A stretch of DNA of 64,000 nucleotides. Source: Riemerella anatipestifer ATCC 11845 = DSM 15868 (GTDB lineage Bacteria; Bacteroidota; Bacteroidia; Flavobacteriales; Weeksellaceae). Location: the NCBI RefSeq assembly GCF_000252855.1, contig NC_017045.1, positions 1,116,001 through 1,180,000 on the forward strand. The letters run 5' to 3'. The notes under the pieces were generated by a model that saw only the letters and a list, made by a program, of their open reading frames with translations, was not told the DNA's origin and made no database searches. The position numbers and the translations under genes are program-made. Below, piece after piece: positions 46,956 through 55,607 of the stretch. The first letter of the stretch is position 1; each line of letters begins with the position of its first letter.

Positions 46956-47956
46956 TTCAGCTTATTTTTTTTCATTAAATAAATAAAGAAAAGCCCTCCT
47001 ATTATCATTGTAAATATCCCAATAGGTAACTCAAATTCAAATAAAGATCTAGAGATATTATCAATAATCAACAAAAAAGCCCCTCCAAAAAAAATACTCC
47101 CTTTAACAACCTCTTTATTATCTGCCCCTAAAATCATTCTTACGATATGTGGAAGAAATAGTCCATACATACTAATAATCCCAGCTACTGCCACAGATGT
47201 TGCTGTCATTAAAGTAACCATAGTTATTAAAAAGAGTTTATCAAAAAGAGGATTAACTCCAACAGATTTAGCCGCCACATCCCCTAATGCCAACAAATTA
47301 AGTCTCCACCTAAATAGATAGATACCTACAATACCTATAATAATTGGAATATAAGACTGTTGTACCTCTGCCCATGTTGCAGCATGAAGATTCCCCATTG
47401 TCCATTGAACTATTGCTGATAACTGATAAGGGTTCGCTAAGTATTGTACCACACTAAGCAGAGCTGTAAACATTCCTGAGATAATCATTCCTGAAAGAAC
47501 CACTGAAACTATACTTGCCCCCTCTCTACCTTTAGCTATTAGAAATGTGATTATCACAGCTACAGCACCCATTATAAAAGCTAAAAGGTTAATATACCAA
47601 CCTAAAAACATAGCCAATGCAGCACCAAAAGCTGCCGCTGATGAAATCCCCAAAATATACGAATCCACGAGTGGATTTCTTAAAACTGCCTGTAATACAA
47701 CACCTGAGCTAGACAATGCACTACCTATCATAAATGTGAGCAATACCCTCGGAAGTCGTATATTAAAAATAATATTATTGGCTATGTTGAGTTCCTGCTC
47801 TTCTACATTTGTTAAGTTTAGTGCAATGTATTTTTTGTATAAAAGAATCACATAGTCAACAAAGCCCGCTTGCTGACTGGCTCCCACAAACAAGGATATA
47901 ATGATGATAGGAAAAGGTAATACATAAAATAAAATACGAACAACTTTATTACTCAA
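46946..47956 (-). CDS. FecCD-type ABC transporter permease
   Basis: 336 residues with about nine or ten membrane segments. Family motifs: N-I-R-L-P-R-V-L-L-T-F-M-I-G-S-A-L near 65-81, R-N-P-L-V-D-S-Y-I-L-G near 95 and G-L-F-L-P-H-I-V-R near 268. It is the inner-membrane channel for the metal chelate. One base separates it from the substrate-binding gene. Confidence 0.94.
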   Translation of the reverse strand: MSNKVVRILFYVLPFPIIIISLFVGASQQAGFVDYVILLYKKYIALNLTNVEEQELNIANNIIFNIRLPRVLLTFMIGSALSSSGVVLQAVLRNPLVDSYILGISSAAAFGAALAMFLGWYINLLAFIMGAVAVIITFLIAKGREGASIVSVVLSGMIISGMFTALLSVVQYLANPYQLSAIVQWTMGNLHAATWAEVQQSYIPIIIGIVGIYLFRWRLNLLALGDVAAKSVGVNPLFDKLFLITMVTLMTATSVAVAGIISMYGLFLPHIVRMILGADNKEVVKGSIFFGGAFLLIIDNISRSLFEFELPIGIFTMIIGGLFFIYLMKKNKLNWS

Positions 47957-47957
47957 A

Positions 47958-48986
47958 TCAATGATTATTTAATTTTTTATACAATTTACCCCCTTTATCT
48001 TTCCCATAGAGTGTTTGTAGTATATCTTCCACCTCCTTACCCAAGTCTTCTTGAGTTAATTCCCCATAAGCCCAAAAATTTATCTTCAAAGTAGTAAGTA
48101 GTGCCTTAAGAGTATGCGGATTATAATAAAACATTGGCATTAGTGTATATATCTGCCTTTCTTTTATTGCGGTTACCCCTTCCAACTGTTTCTTATCGTA
48201 AAAAAGATTAGGACTATCATTCCACATAATTACCATATATGGATTCCAACTTACAAAAGTTTCAGGGTTAATATTAGGTTGATCTATAGGTGTTGTGCAT
48301 ACATTTTTAACTCCCGCTAACTCAAGGCAAGTATGCATCATACTATTGGTGCCTGTAGTAGAAAATATACGCCCATTAGCCCAAGCAAAGTAAGCTGTCT
48401 TGAGAGCTTTATTATTTTTACTTCTCCTATTTTTAATAGACTCAAATTTTGCCTTTGTAAAATCCACCAGGCTCTTACTTCGTTCTTCTTTTCCCAAAAG
48501 TTTTCCTAAATCTTGTAACTCCTTTAAAATATCATCATAAGTCTCCGACTTTACATTATAAACTGGTATATTGAGTTTACTAAGATTTTTCACAAAACTC
48601 TCTGAACTTCCTGCTAAAACTACCAAATCAGGGTTTAAAGCAACTATACTTTCTATATTTGAAGATTTTTTAGTTCCTGGCGTTGCCATTTTCTTTTCTA
48701 AAATTCGTTCATCTATAGCTGCATAATATTGGTACAATTCCTCATCAGAATACACTTCTACTGGTACTCCCACTAACTTCTCGCTCGCTCCTAGCATGTA
48801 AACAGCATCTAATGAAGGATCAAATAATACCACCACCCTTTCCGCTGGTTGACTAAGTTCTATTTTATTACCCGTAAAATCAGTAACCAATATTTGTTTT
48901 CTCTCCTCTCCAATTTTATTTTTATTTTCTGTACAGCCTAAAAAGAAAAGAAGAAAAATAGAAACAATATACTTTAAAAAACTCAT
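47958..48986 (-). CDS. ABC transporter substrate-binding lipoprotein (class III, FecB/BtuF/CeuE type)
   Basis: 342 residues from the ATG at 48986, chosen because a lipoprotein signal follows directly (hydrophobic 6-17, L-G-C18) and because a -7 box lies just upstream; the in-frame ATG at 49025 would add 13 residues and lie upstream of that box. The helical-backbone binding fold shows in P-A-E-R-V-V-V-L, N-P-D-L-V-V-L-A-G and W-A-N-G-R-I-F-S-T-T-G. It is the first gene of the urease-metal cluster. Nickel as cargo is inferred only from linkage. Confidence 0.9.
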   Translation of the reverse strand: MSFLKYIVSIFLLFFLGCTENKNKIGEERKQILVTDFTGNKIELSQPAERVVVLFDPSLDAVYMLGASEKLVGVPVEVYSDEELYQYYAAIDERILEKKMATPGTKKSSNIESIVALNPDLVVLAGSSESFVKNLSKLNIPVYNVKSETYDDILKELQDLGKLLGKEERSKSLVDFTKAKFESIKNRRSKNNKALKTAYFAWANGRIFSTTGTNSMMHTCLELAGVKNVCTTPIDQPNINPETFVSWNPYMVIMWNDSPNLFYDKKQLEGVTAIKERQIYTLMPMFYYNPHTLKALLTTLKINFWAYGELTQEDLGKEVEDILQTLYGKDKGGKLYKKLNNH

Positions 48987-49013
48987 AATTACATGAAATA
49001 TATGACCTAGCCA

Positions 49014-49021
49014 CAAAGTTA
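49014..49021 (-). promoter_or_regulatory. -7 promoter element of the metal-uptake/urease cluster
   Basis: On the minus strand TAACTTTG, a full TAnnTTTG match in the 48-base gap after the DUF6973 gene, 27 bases before the substrate-binding-protein ATG. Probably the main promoter for the 13-kb operon. Confidence 0.6.
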
Positions 49022-49034
49022 ACACTTATTATTT

Positions 49035-49559
49035 TTATGAATACTGATTATTATCAGGAACATAGACTAATCCATCACCAAAATCATCTTCTAATCTAGT
49101 TATCAATCTTGCGTTATTAGCTTTAACTTTCAATTCCTCCACAAAGAAAGATGTTTCAAAAAACTGACGATGAATCCCCTTCAGCAAACTCATAAAATAA
49201 TCTCTCCCCACTTTATTATTATGCAAATCCATTGCTTTTTCTAGTGGCTGGTTAGGGAAGAGTTCTTCGTGCAGATTGGTAAAAGTTTCACAAAATGCCA
49301 AAGCCTTCTGTGGAGAAGACACTTTACAACAATACATTAGCACCAAACAGTTCCAAAAGGCGTGGCGAAAGGCATTCCCTTTACCATTAGTACCCGCTGT
49401 AAGAGGATATTTTTTCTGAGCGATACGATATGCCTTTAGACTCGCATAAACAGCCAAAACAAAAAACAACGGTTGCCTTATAAACAACCCTAAAACCTGT
49501 AATATTTTTAGGAAAGATAGTTGCCTAAAAGCACTTAAAAACAACAAAGGTGTTTTCAT
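49035..49559 (-). CDS. DUF6973-like hypothetical protein
   Basis: 174 residues. One hydrophobic segment near 17-42. The core N-A-F-R-H-A-F-W-N-C (about 62-71) and M-D-L-H-N-N-K-V-G-R (about 109-118) are typical of a conserved Bacteroidota family whose function is unknown. It lies between the accD terminator and the metal-uptake promoter and seems independent of the urease operon. Confidence 0.7.
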   Translation of the reverse strand: MKTPLLFLSAFRQLSFLKILQVLGLFIRQPLFFVLAVYASLKAYRIAQKKYPLTAGTNGKGNAFRHAFWNCLVLMYCCKVSSPQKALAFCETFTNLHEELFPNQPLEKAMDLHNNKVGRDYFMSLLKGIHRQFFETSFFVEELKVKANNARLITRLEDDFGDGLVYVPDNNQYS

Positions 49560-49580
49560 AATATATTTAAATATTAAAAA

Positions 49581-49618
49581 ATAAACCTCGTTAATTTCTA
49601 AAAGTTAACGAGGTTTAT
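49581..49618 (-). terminator. Intrinsic terminator after accD
   Basis: ATAAACCTCGTTAA and TTAACGAGGTTTAT form a perfect 14-bp stem with a 10-nt loop and a T-run on the minus strand, 21 bases after accD. Confidence 0.92.
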
Positions 49619-49639
49619 CGAAAATATAAACTCTAATTT

Positions 49640-50491
49640 TTATTTATTCATTAAGAGATTCACGGTTTTAGAAACTAGTACTTTCGCTTCTTTTCTGTTT
49701 ACTATGAAATCTACAAACCCTTTTTCTTTCAGAAATTCCGAAGTTTGGAAGCCCTCTGGCAAATCTCTCCCTATGGTTTCTCTGATAACTCTAGGTCCAG
49801 CAAAACCAATTAAAGCTCCTGGTTCAGCCATGATTACATCTGCCGTCATCGCAAACGAAGCTGTAATCCCACCAAAAGTAGGGTCGGTAAGATAAGCAAT
49901 GTAAGGCAATCCTGCTTCCGAAAGATGCACAAGCTTGGCTTGTACTTTCGCCATTTGCATTAGAGAGTGTGCTGCTTCTTGCATTCTTGCACCTCCCGAC
50001 TGGCAAATAAGCACATACGGAAGTTTATTTTTAATAGCGTAATCTATTGCTCGGGTAATTTTCTCCCCCATTACAGAACCTAAAGACCCTCCAATAAAGG
50101 CAAAATCCATACAAGAAACCACCATCTCGGTACCGTTTACTTTACCTACTGCATTTCGGATAGAGTCGTTAAGTTTAGTTTTAGCTTTAGCTTCCTTAAG
50201 ACGGTCGGTATAAGGTTTGGTATCTTTAAATTTAAGAATATCCACACTTTCTACCTTAGCGTCTAACTCTTTAAATTTACCTTCATCAAAAAGAATATCG
50301 TAATACTCCTTACTTCCTATCCTTACATGGAAACCATCTTCTGGAGATACAAACTGATTGGCTTTAAGCTCATCATATTCTATAATTTTTCCTGTGGGTG
50401 TTTTGTGCCAAAGCCCTTTAGGAATGTCCTTTTTTTCCTCTGTAGAAGTCGTGATATTTTTAGCCTTTCTTCTGAACCAATCAAATGCCAT
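49640..50491 (-). CDS. accD: Acetyl-CoA carboxylase carboxyltransferase beta subunit, zinc-finger cysteines lost
   Basis: 283 residues. With AccA it transfers CO2 from carboxybiotin to acetyl-CoA, the first step of fatty-acid synthesis. The crotonase-fold core is intact ([17 protein letters not shown] near 128, G-G-A-R-M-Q-E near 165, F-G-G-I-T-A-S-F near 206, [10 protein letters not shown] near 226). The N-terminal segment that normally carries a four-Cys zinc ribbon is present but reads K-T-P-T-G-K and V-S-P-E-D-G-F-H: no cysteine remains. The same loss occurs in other flavobacteria as I recall. Confidence 0.95.
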   Translation of the reverse strand: MAFDWFRRKAKNITTSTEEKKDIPKGLWHKTPTGKIIEYDELKANQFVSPEDGFHVRIGSKEYYDILFDEGKFKELDAKVESVDILKFKDTKPYTDRLKEAKAKTKLNDSIRNAVGKVNGTEMVVSCMDFAFIGGSLGSVMGEKITRAIDYAIKNKLPYVLICQSGGARMQEAAHSLMQMAKVQAKLVHLSEAGLPYIAYLTDPTFGGITASFAMTADVIMAEPGALIGFAGPRVIRETIGRDLPEGFQTSEFLKEKGFVDFIVNRKEAKVLVSKTVNLLMNK

Positions 50492-50526
50492 AAGCGTTTT
50501 GTTTAAATTAAGTTTAATTTCATAGC

Positions 50527-50575
50527 ACCGTGTAGAAATGTGTATTTAACTATATCATTTGCACTTCTACACGGT
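50527..50575 (-). other. Hairpin in the accD 5' leader
   Basis: ACCGTGTAGAAGTG and CATTTCTACACGGT (mRNA sense; one G-U pair, otherwise perfect over 14) enclose 21 nt. It starts about seven bases after the predicted transcription start and ends 35 bases before the accD ATG. There is no T-run. Confidence 0.65.
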
Positions 50576-50588
50576 AAAACTGATGTTG

Positions 50589-50596
50589 CAAAAATA
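50589..50596 (-). promoter_or_regulatory. -7 promoter element for accD
   Basis: On the minus strand TATTTTTG, matching TAnnTTTG, 10 bases after the fbaA stop codon and 97 bases before the accD ATG. Confidence 0.6.
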
Positions 50597-50606
50597 CAAG
50601 ATTTTT

Positions 50607-51677
50607 TTATTTCAATGTATTAACATTGTTTAAATCTTCGAATGCCTGTTCTAGACGACTTCTGAAAGTTTCTTCTCCTTTTCTTAGCCAAACTCTAGGG
50701 TCGTAGAATTTCTTGTTAGGAGCATCATCTCCCTCTGGGTTTCCTATTTGAGTTCTTAGATACTCTATTTTGTTTAACATATAATCTCTAATACCTTCGG
50801 TGTAAGCGAACTGAAGGTCAGTATCAATGTTCATTTTGATAACACCATAGTCTATAGCCTCTCTTATTTCTTCTAAAGAAGACCCAGACCCTCCGTGGAA
50901 TACGAAGTTAATAGGCTTTTCTACTGTACCAAATTTCTCTTGTACATATTTCTGTGAGTTTAATAAAATCTCTGGGGTTAATTTCACATTACCTGGCTTA
51001 TACACACCGTGTACGTTACCAAATGCTGCTGCGATAGTGAACTTGTCAGAAATTTGCTTTAAGATTTCATAAGTGTAAGCCACATCTTCTGGCTGAGTGT
51101 ATAGCTTAGAATTATCTACATCGGTATTATCTACCCCATCTTCTTCTCCTCCTGTAACGCCTATTTCTACCTCTAGTGTCATATCCATTTTAGCCATTCT
51201 TTCGAAATACTTAGCTGATATTTCTAAGTTTTCCTCCAATGTTTCTTCAGAAAGGTCTAACATATGAGAAGAGTAAAGCGACTTACCATTGGCTTTATAA
51301 AACTCCTCTCCTGCATCTAGCAACCCATCTATCCAAGGTAATAATTTCTTAGCACAGTGGTCTGTATGAAGGATAACTGTAGCACCGTAAGCCTCTGCCA
51401 AAGTATGGATATGTTTAGCACCTGCTACCGCTCCTAAGATAGCCGCTTTTTGTCCGTCGTTACTAAGACCTTTACCTGCGTTATATACTGCACCACCGTT
51501 AGAAAACTGAATGATTACGGGTGCATTAAGCTTAGCCGCTGTCTCCATAGTGGCGTTGATGTTACTAGAACCAATAACATTAACCGCTGGTAAAGCAAAT
51601 TTATTTTCTTTAGCGTACTGAAAAATCTCGCTAACCATTGAACCTGTGGCAACTCCTGCCGGAAAAAGTTTACTCAT
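50607..51677 (-). CDS. fbaA: Class II fructose-bisphosphate aldolase
   Basis: 356 residues, the class IIA length. Zinc ligands are visible: H-T-D-H-C near 105-110, the His in N-V-H-G-V-Y near 221 and the His in F-H-G-G-S-G-S near 261. It interconverts fructose-1,6-bisphosphate with dihydroxyacetone phosphate and glyceraldehyde-3-phosphate. It starts 55 bases after the nadK gene region ends on the same strand. Confidence 0.96.
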   Translation of the reverse strand: MSKLFPAGVATGSMVSEIFQYAKENKFALPAVNVIGSSNINATMETAAKLNAPVIIQFSNGGAVYNAGKGLSNDGQKAAILGAVAGAKHIHTLAEAYGATVILHTDHCAKKLLPWIDGLLDAGEEFYKANGKSLYSSHMLDLSEETLEENLEISAKYFERMAKMDMTLEVEIGVTGGEEDGVDNTDVDNSKLYTQPEDVAYTYEILKQISDKFTIAAAFGNVHGVYKPGNVKLTPEILLNSQKYVQEKFGTVEKPINFVFHGGSGSSLEEIREAIDYGVIKMNIDTDLQFAYTEGIRDYMLNKIEYLRTQIGNPEGDDAPNKKFYDPRVWLRKGEETFRSRLEQAFEDLNNVNTLK

Positions 51678-51732
51678 AGTGTAATGTTTTTACTTTTAAT
51701 TACTGATTTATTTTTAATTACTTTTCAACTTG

Positions 51733-52599
51733 TTAGTTTCTTTTATCTTTTCCCCATAATAGCTTCTGGCGAAGCGTTTCATAGAAATTGATGCTTTTAG
51801 TCATCATTAGTGATACTTCAAAATTGGCTTTCTTCACTATAATTTCATCATCTATGCCTACATTATAAAGCCTAGAATCTAAGGAAAATAAAAACTCTGG
51901 CACTCTACTTTCTACAGTGAGTTTTATTTCTACATCATCTTTAAGGATAATAGGTCGCACATTAAGGTTATGCGGTGCAATAGGCGTAAGCACAAAATTA
52001 TCTGCTCTCGGTGAGATAATAGGTCCACCACAACTCAAATTATAAGCGGTAGAACCTGTAGGCGTAGAAACCACTAAACCATCTCCCCAAAATACAGTAA
52101 GAAATTCATCATTGATATGAGTGTCTATCGTAATCATAGAGGTAGTTTCCTTCCTTGTGATACTCAAATCATTTAGAGCATAAGGGAAATCTATCACGGT
52201 ATCTTTAGTAGAAACTTCTATCACAGACCTTCTGCTGATTAGCATTTCTCCTTTTAGGATTTTATCTATATTGAGGAAAATCTCCTCTTTTGAGAAACAA
52301 GCTAGAAAGCCCAAACGCCCTGTATTTACACCAATCACGGGGATTTCTAGGTCTTGTATAAAGATAAGAGCATTAAGAATGGTACCATCGCCACCAAAAC
52401 TGAAGAATAAATCTACTCCTGCATTCTTCAGGCTTTCCTTATCATTAAAAGTTCTAAAGTTTTTAGAAAAAGCCAAATCTATTGATAAACCTTCGTGCAA
52501 CACAGACTCTACCCCTCGTTTTTCTAACTCTGAAATAAACTTACTCAAATAAAGAAATGTATCTAAATCTTTCTTTTGGGAGTAAATGGCCGCTTTCAT
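51733..52599 (-). CDS. nadK: NAD kinase
   Basis: 288 residues. It phosphorylates NAD to NADP. Signatures: F-S-F-G-G-D-G-T-I-L-N-A near 68-79, N-T-G-R-L-G-F near 93-99, S-T-P-T-G-S-T-A-Y-N near 177 and S-C-G-G-P. Normal length. A minus-strand -7 box lies upstream. Confidence 0.95.
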   Translation of the reverse strand: MKAAIYSQKKDLDTFLYLSKFISELEKRGVESVLHEGLSIDLAFSKNFRTFNDKESLKNAGVDLFFSFGGDGTILNALIFIQDLEIPVIGVNTGRLGFLACFSKEEIFLNIDKILKGEMLISRRSVIEVSTKDTVIDFPYALNDLSITRKETTSMITIDTHINDEFLTVFWGDGLVVSTPTGSTAYNLSCGGPIISPRADNFVLTPIAPHNLNVRPIILKDDVEIKLTVESRVPEFLFSLDSRLYNVGIDDEIIVKKANFEVSLMMTKSINFYETLRQKLLWGKDKRN

Positions 52600-52634
52600 A
52601 GATGACTTTCTGAATTAAACTAAATTTGACCCTC

Positions 52635-52642
52635 CAAAAATA
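52635..52642 (-). promoter_or_regulatory. -7 promoter element for nadK
   Basis: TATTTTTG on the minus strand, 35 bases before the nadK ATG. The 173-base divergent region also holds TATACTTG on the plus strand at 52708-52715, a likely -7 box for the barrel-protein gene, with TTTG at 52681. Confidence 0.5.
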
Positions 52643-52772
52643 CGATTATTTTTTTAATGATTCCTATAAAAATAAGGCGTTTTGGTTACAGTTTAAACTT
52701 TTTATCTTATACTTGTAACAAAATTTAGATAATTACAACTTATTAGGTTAACAATTTATAAACTATATACCA

Positions 52773-55448
52773 ATGATTAGAGTTCATTCATTATTCCTAT
52801 TCCTGTTTTTCAGTGCCGTACTTTGGGCTCAAACCAGTATCTCTGGTAAAATTACCAATACAGAAGGACAGCCCGTTCCTAGTGCCAGTGTTACCGTGGA
52901 AGAAATAGGTAAAAATGCCATTCTTACCTATGCGTTATCGGATAGCAAAGGAGGTTATAAAGTAACTATAAATTCTACCACAGACAAGGTAAAGCTCACG
53001 GTAAAGGCATTTAATCATCAAACCCAAGTTAAAGAAATTGCTAATAAAAGCCAAACGCTTAATTTTAGTCTTTCTCCACAAGCTACAGAAATAAAGGAGG
53101 TAAAACTAAAAACGAGAATGATTACCAAAAAAGGTGACACTATTTCTTACGATTTAAAAGCCTTTGAAAGTAAAAACGACCGTACTCTAGCCGATGTTCT
53201 AAAGAAAATACCAGGTATAGAAGTTAATAAAGATGGTACTGTACTCTACCAAGGCGAAGCCATCAATAAGTTTTATGTAAACGGCAAAGACCTTATGGAA
53301 GGTGGTTATGGAACTATAAACAACGCTCTTCCAAAAGACGCTGTACAAAAGGTAGAAGTAATGGAAAACCATCAACCTGTCAAGATTCTACAAGATAAAG
53401 TACCTTCAGATAGAGCTGCCATCAACATCAAACTTAAAAATAAAGTTACCATGACTGGTAGAGGCGAGGTAGGCGTTGGGACTTCCCCTTTATTATGGAA
53501 TACCAAACTTACACCTATGTTTTTTGGTCAAAAGAACCAATGGGTAGTTAATTACAAAGCCAACAACACAGGCGAAAGTGTAGAAAAAGAAGGAAGAATA
53601 CTCTCTTTTGGTAACCGTTGGGAAGGCGTAAGACGCAATGTAGACCAAGAAAGCTGGATTGGCGTAGAGACCGCTGCAATCCCTGATGTCCCTGAAAGAC
53701 GCTATCTCTTTAACAATGTGCATTTCTTCTCCGCTAACTTACTTACCAACCCTTTCAAAAACAAAGAATGGGAACTAAAGGCTAACGCCAGCTACACGAA
53801 TAACGCCGTAGAAAGAGAAGATTTACAAGAGGTAACTTACGGCACCGAAACCTTTAGTGCTAGAAGGCTTAACCATTTCTACACCAATCAAGCGAAAGGA
53901 GAACTCATCTTCACTAAAAATGCTAAAAAAGGATTTTTTAAGAATGTAACTACTTGGAACAGCTTCTGGAGCGACAACAATGCTGATGTAAATAAAAAAG
54001 AAATCACAGGGAGTAGAGCGGCTCTACAGAATATCTATGCTCCTACTAATTCATTCCAAAACTCTTTAAGTTCTATTATTCCAGTAGGTGAAAAGTTGGT
54101 GAATGTGATGTCTTATATTAGTGTTAAAAATGACAGACAAACACTAGAGTCTAGCCCTAGCAGCTACTCTCAAAAACTTTTCAATAGCCAAAGCTATCAA
54201 AGGCTACAACAAAACCTAAACATCAAAAGTACCGAAATCAACCATAGTGCTTCCGTAGGATTTAGTGCAGGAAAATGGACTTTAACCCCAGAGGTAGGTT
54301 TAGACATCAATTTCAACCAAATGGAGTCGGAACTTTATGGCATCAATGGTAGTACGCTGTTCCCTTACAACATCAATTACCAAAACAATATGCAGTGGAA
54401 CGAGCTAAGACCTTCCACCAAACTTTCGGCAAACTATAAAGGCGAACGCTTGAATATTTACCTTAATGCACCTGTGAATTTCTATGGCATTTCCTACAAA
54501 GATTTCTTAAGAAATGGTAGAAATAGAGAGATTAACAAAACAGTATTTGAACCTAGCTTCTTTATGAACTACGATTTTGCTTCGTTTTGGAAGATTAGAG
54601 GTTACGGAAGCCTTAATTATAGCTTCGGAAGTTTTGGGTCTATCTACGAAGGAATTATGATGAACACGCCCGATTTCTTTGTAAACAGAGCGCCACAATC
54701 TAATGTAATGCCCGAAAATCTTTCTAAAAGCATCGGTTCTACATTAGAGTATAGAAACCCACTTAACAACTTGTTTTTCAACCTAAGATACAGCTATGGT
54801 ACCCTTAAAAGAAACCTCATTACTTCTGTAACTAGAAATGCAGCTTCATTTATTTCTGAAGTCAAGGAGTTTGACAATACAGCCACCTCTCAATCACAAA
54901 GTGCAGAAATAGGAAAGTATTTCCCTAAGTTCAAATCTAACCTATCTTTCAGCTTTAAAAATAGTGATTCTGAGAATATCTCTATGCTTAACAGCAACCT
55001 CATTTATAACAAAAATAATAGCCAATCTTTGGGTGCTAAGTTTAACAATACATTCTTCTCTTGGCTTAGTGTAGATTACAATATCTCTATGGGCTGGAAC
55101 AAAAACCAAAACGCACAGACCAATACCACTTATAAGTTTTCTAACTGGTCGCATAATTTAGCTGCCTATATCTACCCTCTGGACAACCACACCATAGGTC
55201 TAGTTTGGGACGACAATACCTATAAAACATTGGGAGAAAGTGCCTTTAGAAACAGTTTCTATGACCTATCTTACCAGTACACTTGGGCTAAAAAGAAGAT
55301 AGATTTTGAGTTGAAATGGCTTAACATTACCAACAACAAATTCTATGAAACAGTTACCATAAGTACCCAAGATAACAGTATCCGTAGAAGTTTAGTTTAT
55401 ATAAGACCTAGCCAAGTGATGTTTACCGTAAAGTTTAATTTTAAATAA
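52773..55448 (+). CDS. Outer-membrane beta-barrel protein, TonB-receptor-like
   Basis: 891 residues. Signal peptide (1-19, ending L-W-A-Q); a carboxypeptidase-regulatory-like beta-sandwich at ~22-100 (S-I-S-G-K-I-T-N-T-E-G-Q-P-V-P); a plug-like region near 125-225 (L-A-D-V-L-K-K-I-P-G-I-E-V, then F-Y-V-N-G-K-D-L); and a long barrel with aromatic strands ending V-K-F-N-F-K. No clear TonB box. Such proteins are common in Bacteroidota; no SusD partner is adjacent, so it is not a SusC pair. Cargo unknown. Confidence 0.82.
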   Translation: MIRVHSLFLFLFFSAVLWAQTSISGKITNTEGQPVPSASVTVEEIGKNAILTYALSDSKGGYKVTINSTTDKVKLTVKAFNHQTQVKEIANKSQTLNFSLSPQATEIKEVKLKTRMITKKGDTISYDLKAFESKNDRTLADVLKKIPGIEVNKDGTVLYQGEAINKFYVNGKDLMEGGYGTINNALPKDAVQKVEVMENHQPVKILQDKVPSDRAAINIKLKNKVTMTGRGEVGVGTSPLLWNTKLTPMFFGQKNQWVVNYKANNTGESVEKEGRILSFGNRWEGVRRNVDQESWIGVETAAIPDVPERRYLFNNVHFFSANLLTNPFKNKEWELKANASYTNNAVEREDLQEVTYGTETFSARRLNHFYTNQAKGELIFTKNAKKGFFKNVTTWNSFWSDNNADVNKKEITGSRAALQNIYAPTNSFQNSLSSIIPVGEKLVNVMSYISVKNDRQTLESSPSSYSQKLFNSQSYQRLQQNLNIKSTEINHSASVGFSAGKWTLTPEVGLDINFNQMESELYGINGSTLFPYNINYQNNMQWNELRPSTKLSANYKGERLNIYLNAPVNFYGISYKDFLRNGRNREINKTVFEPSFFMNYDFASFWKIRGYGSLNYSFGSFGSIYEGIMMNTPDFFVNRAPQSNVMPENLSKSIGSTLEYRNPLNNLFFNLRYSYGTLKRNLITSVTRNAASFISEVKEFDNTATSQSQSAEIGKYFPKFKSNLSFSFKNSDSENISMLNSNLIYNKNNSQSLGAKFNNTFFSWLSVDYNISMGWNKNQNAQTNTTYKFSNWSHNLAAYIYPLDNHTIGLVWDDNTYKTLGESAFRNSFYDLSYQYTWAKKKIDFELKWLNITNNKFYETVTISTQDNSIRRSLVYIRPSQVMFTVKFNFK

Positions 55449-55470
55449 ATTATCAAATACAATCTACATT

Positions 55471-55507
55471 AAATAATAGTTAGGGAAATCTCTAACTATT
55501 ATTTTTT
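55471..55507 (+). terminator. Intrinsic terminator after the barrel-protein gene
   Basis: AATAATAGTTAG pairs with CTAACTATTATT around an 8-nt loop, followed by six T. Confidence 0.88.
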
Positions 55508-55564
55508 AAAACTCCTATATACTAGTTTTTTATATCTTTTAGCTTTATTTTCTATAAAAAAAAT

Positions 55565-55572
55565 TATCTTTG
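55565..55572 (+). promoter_or_regulatory. -7 promoter element for the acidic unknown
   Basis: TATCTTTG, a full TAnnTTTG match, 35 bases before the ATG at 55608. Confidence 0.6.
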
Positions 55573-55607
55573 CTAAAACAAAAAACAGATTTAATTTTCA
55601 TATCAAA

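Noticed and set aside
43631-49034. Cobalamin or other riboswitch controlling the TonB receptor and ABC transporter
   Set aside because: All gaps in front of these genes are under 175 bases and I see no riboswitch-like conserved core; the gap before the substrate-binding gene is only 48 bases.
49640-50491. accD as a decaying pseudogene because its cysteines are missing
   Set aside because: The frame is intact, the catalytic core is conserved, and the gene has a promoter and a terminator; the ribbon segment is replaced, not broken.
52773-55448. SusC/SusD polysaccharide utilisation pair
   Set aside because: There is no SusD-type lipoprotein next to it, and the following gene is an unrelated acidic protein.
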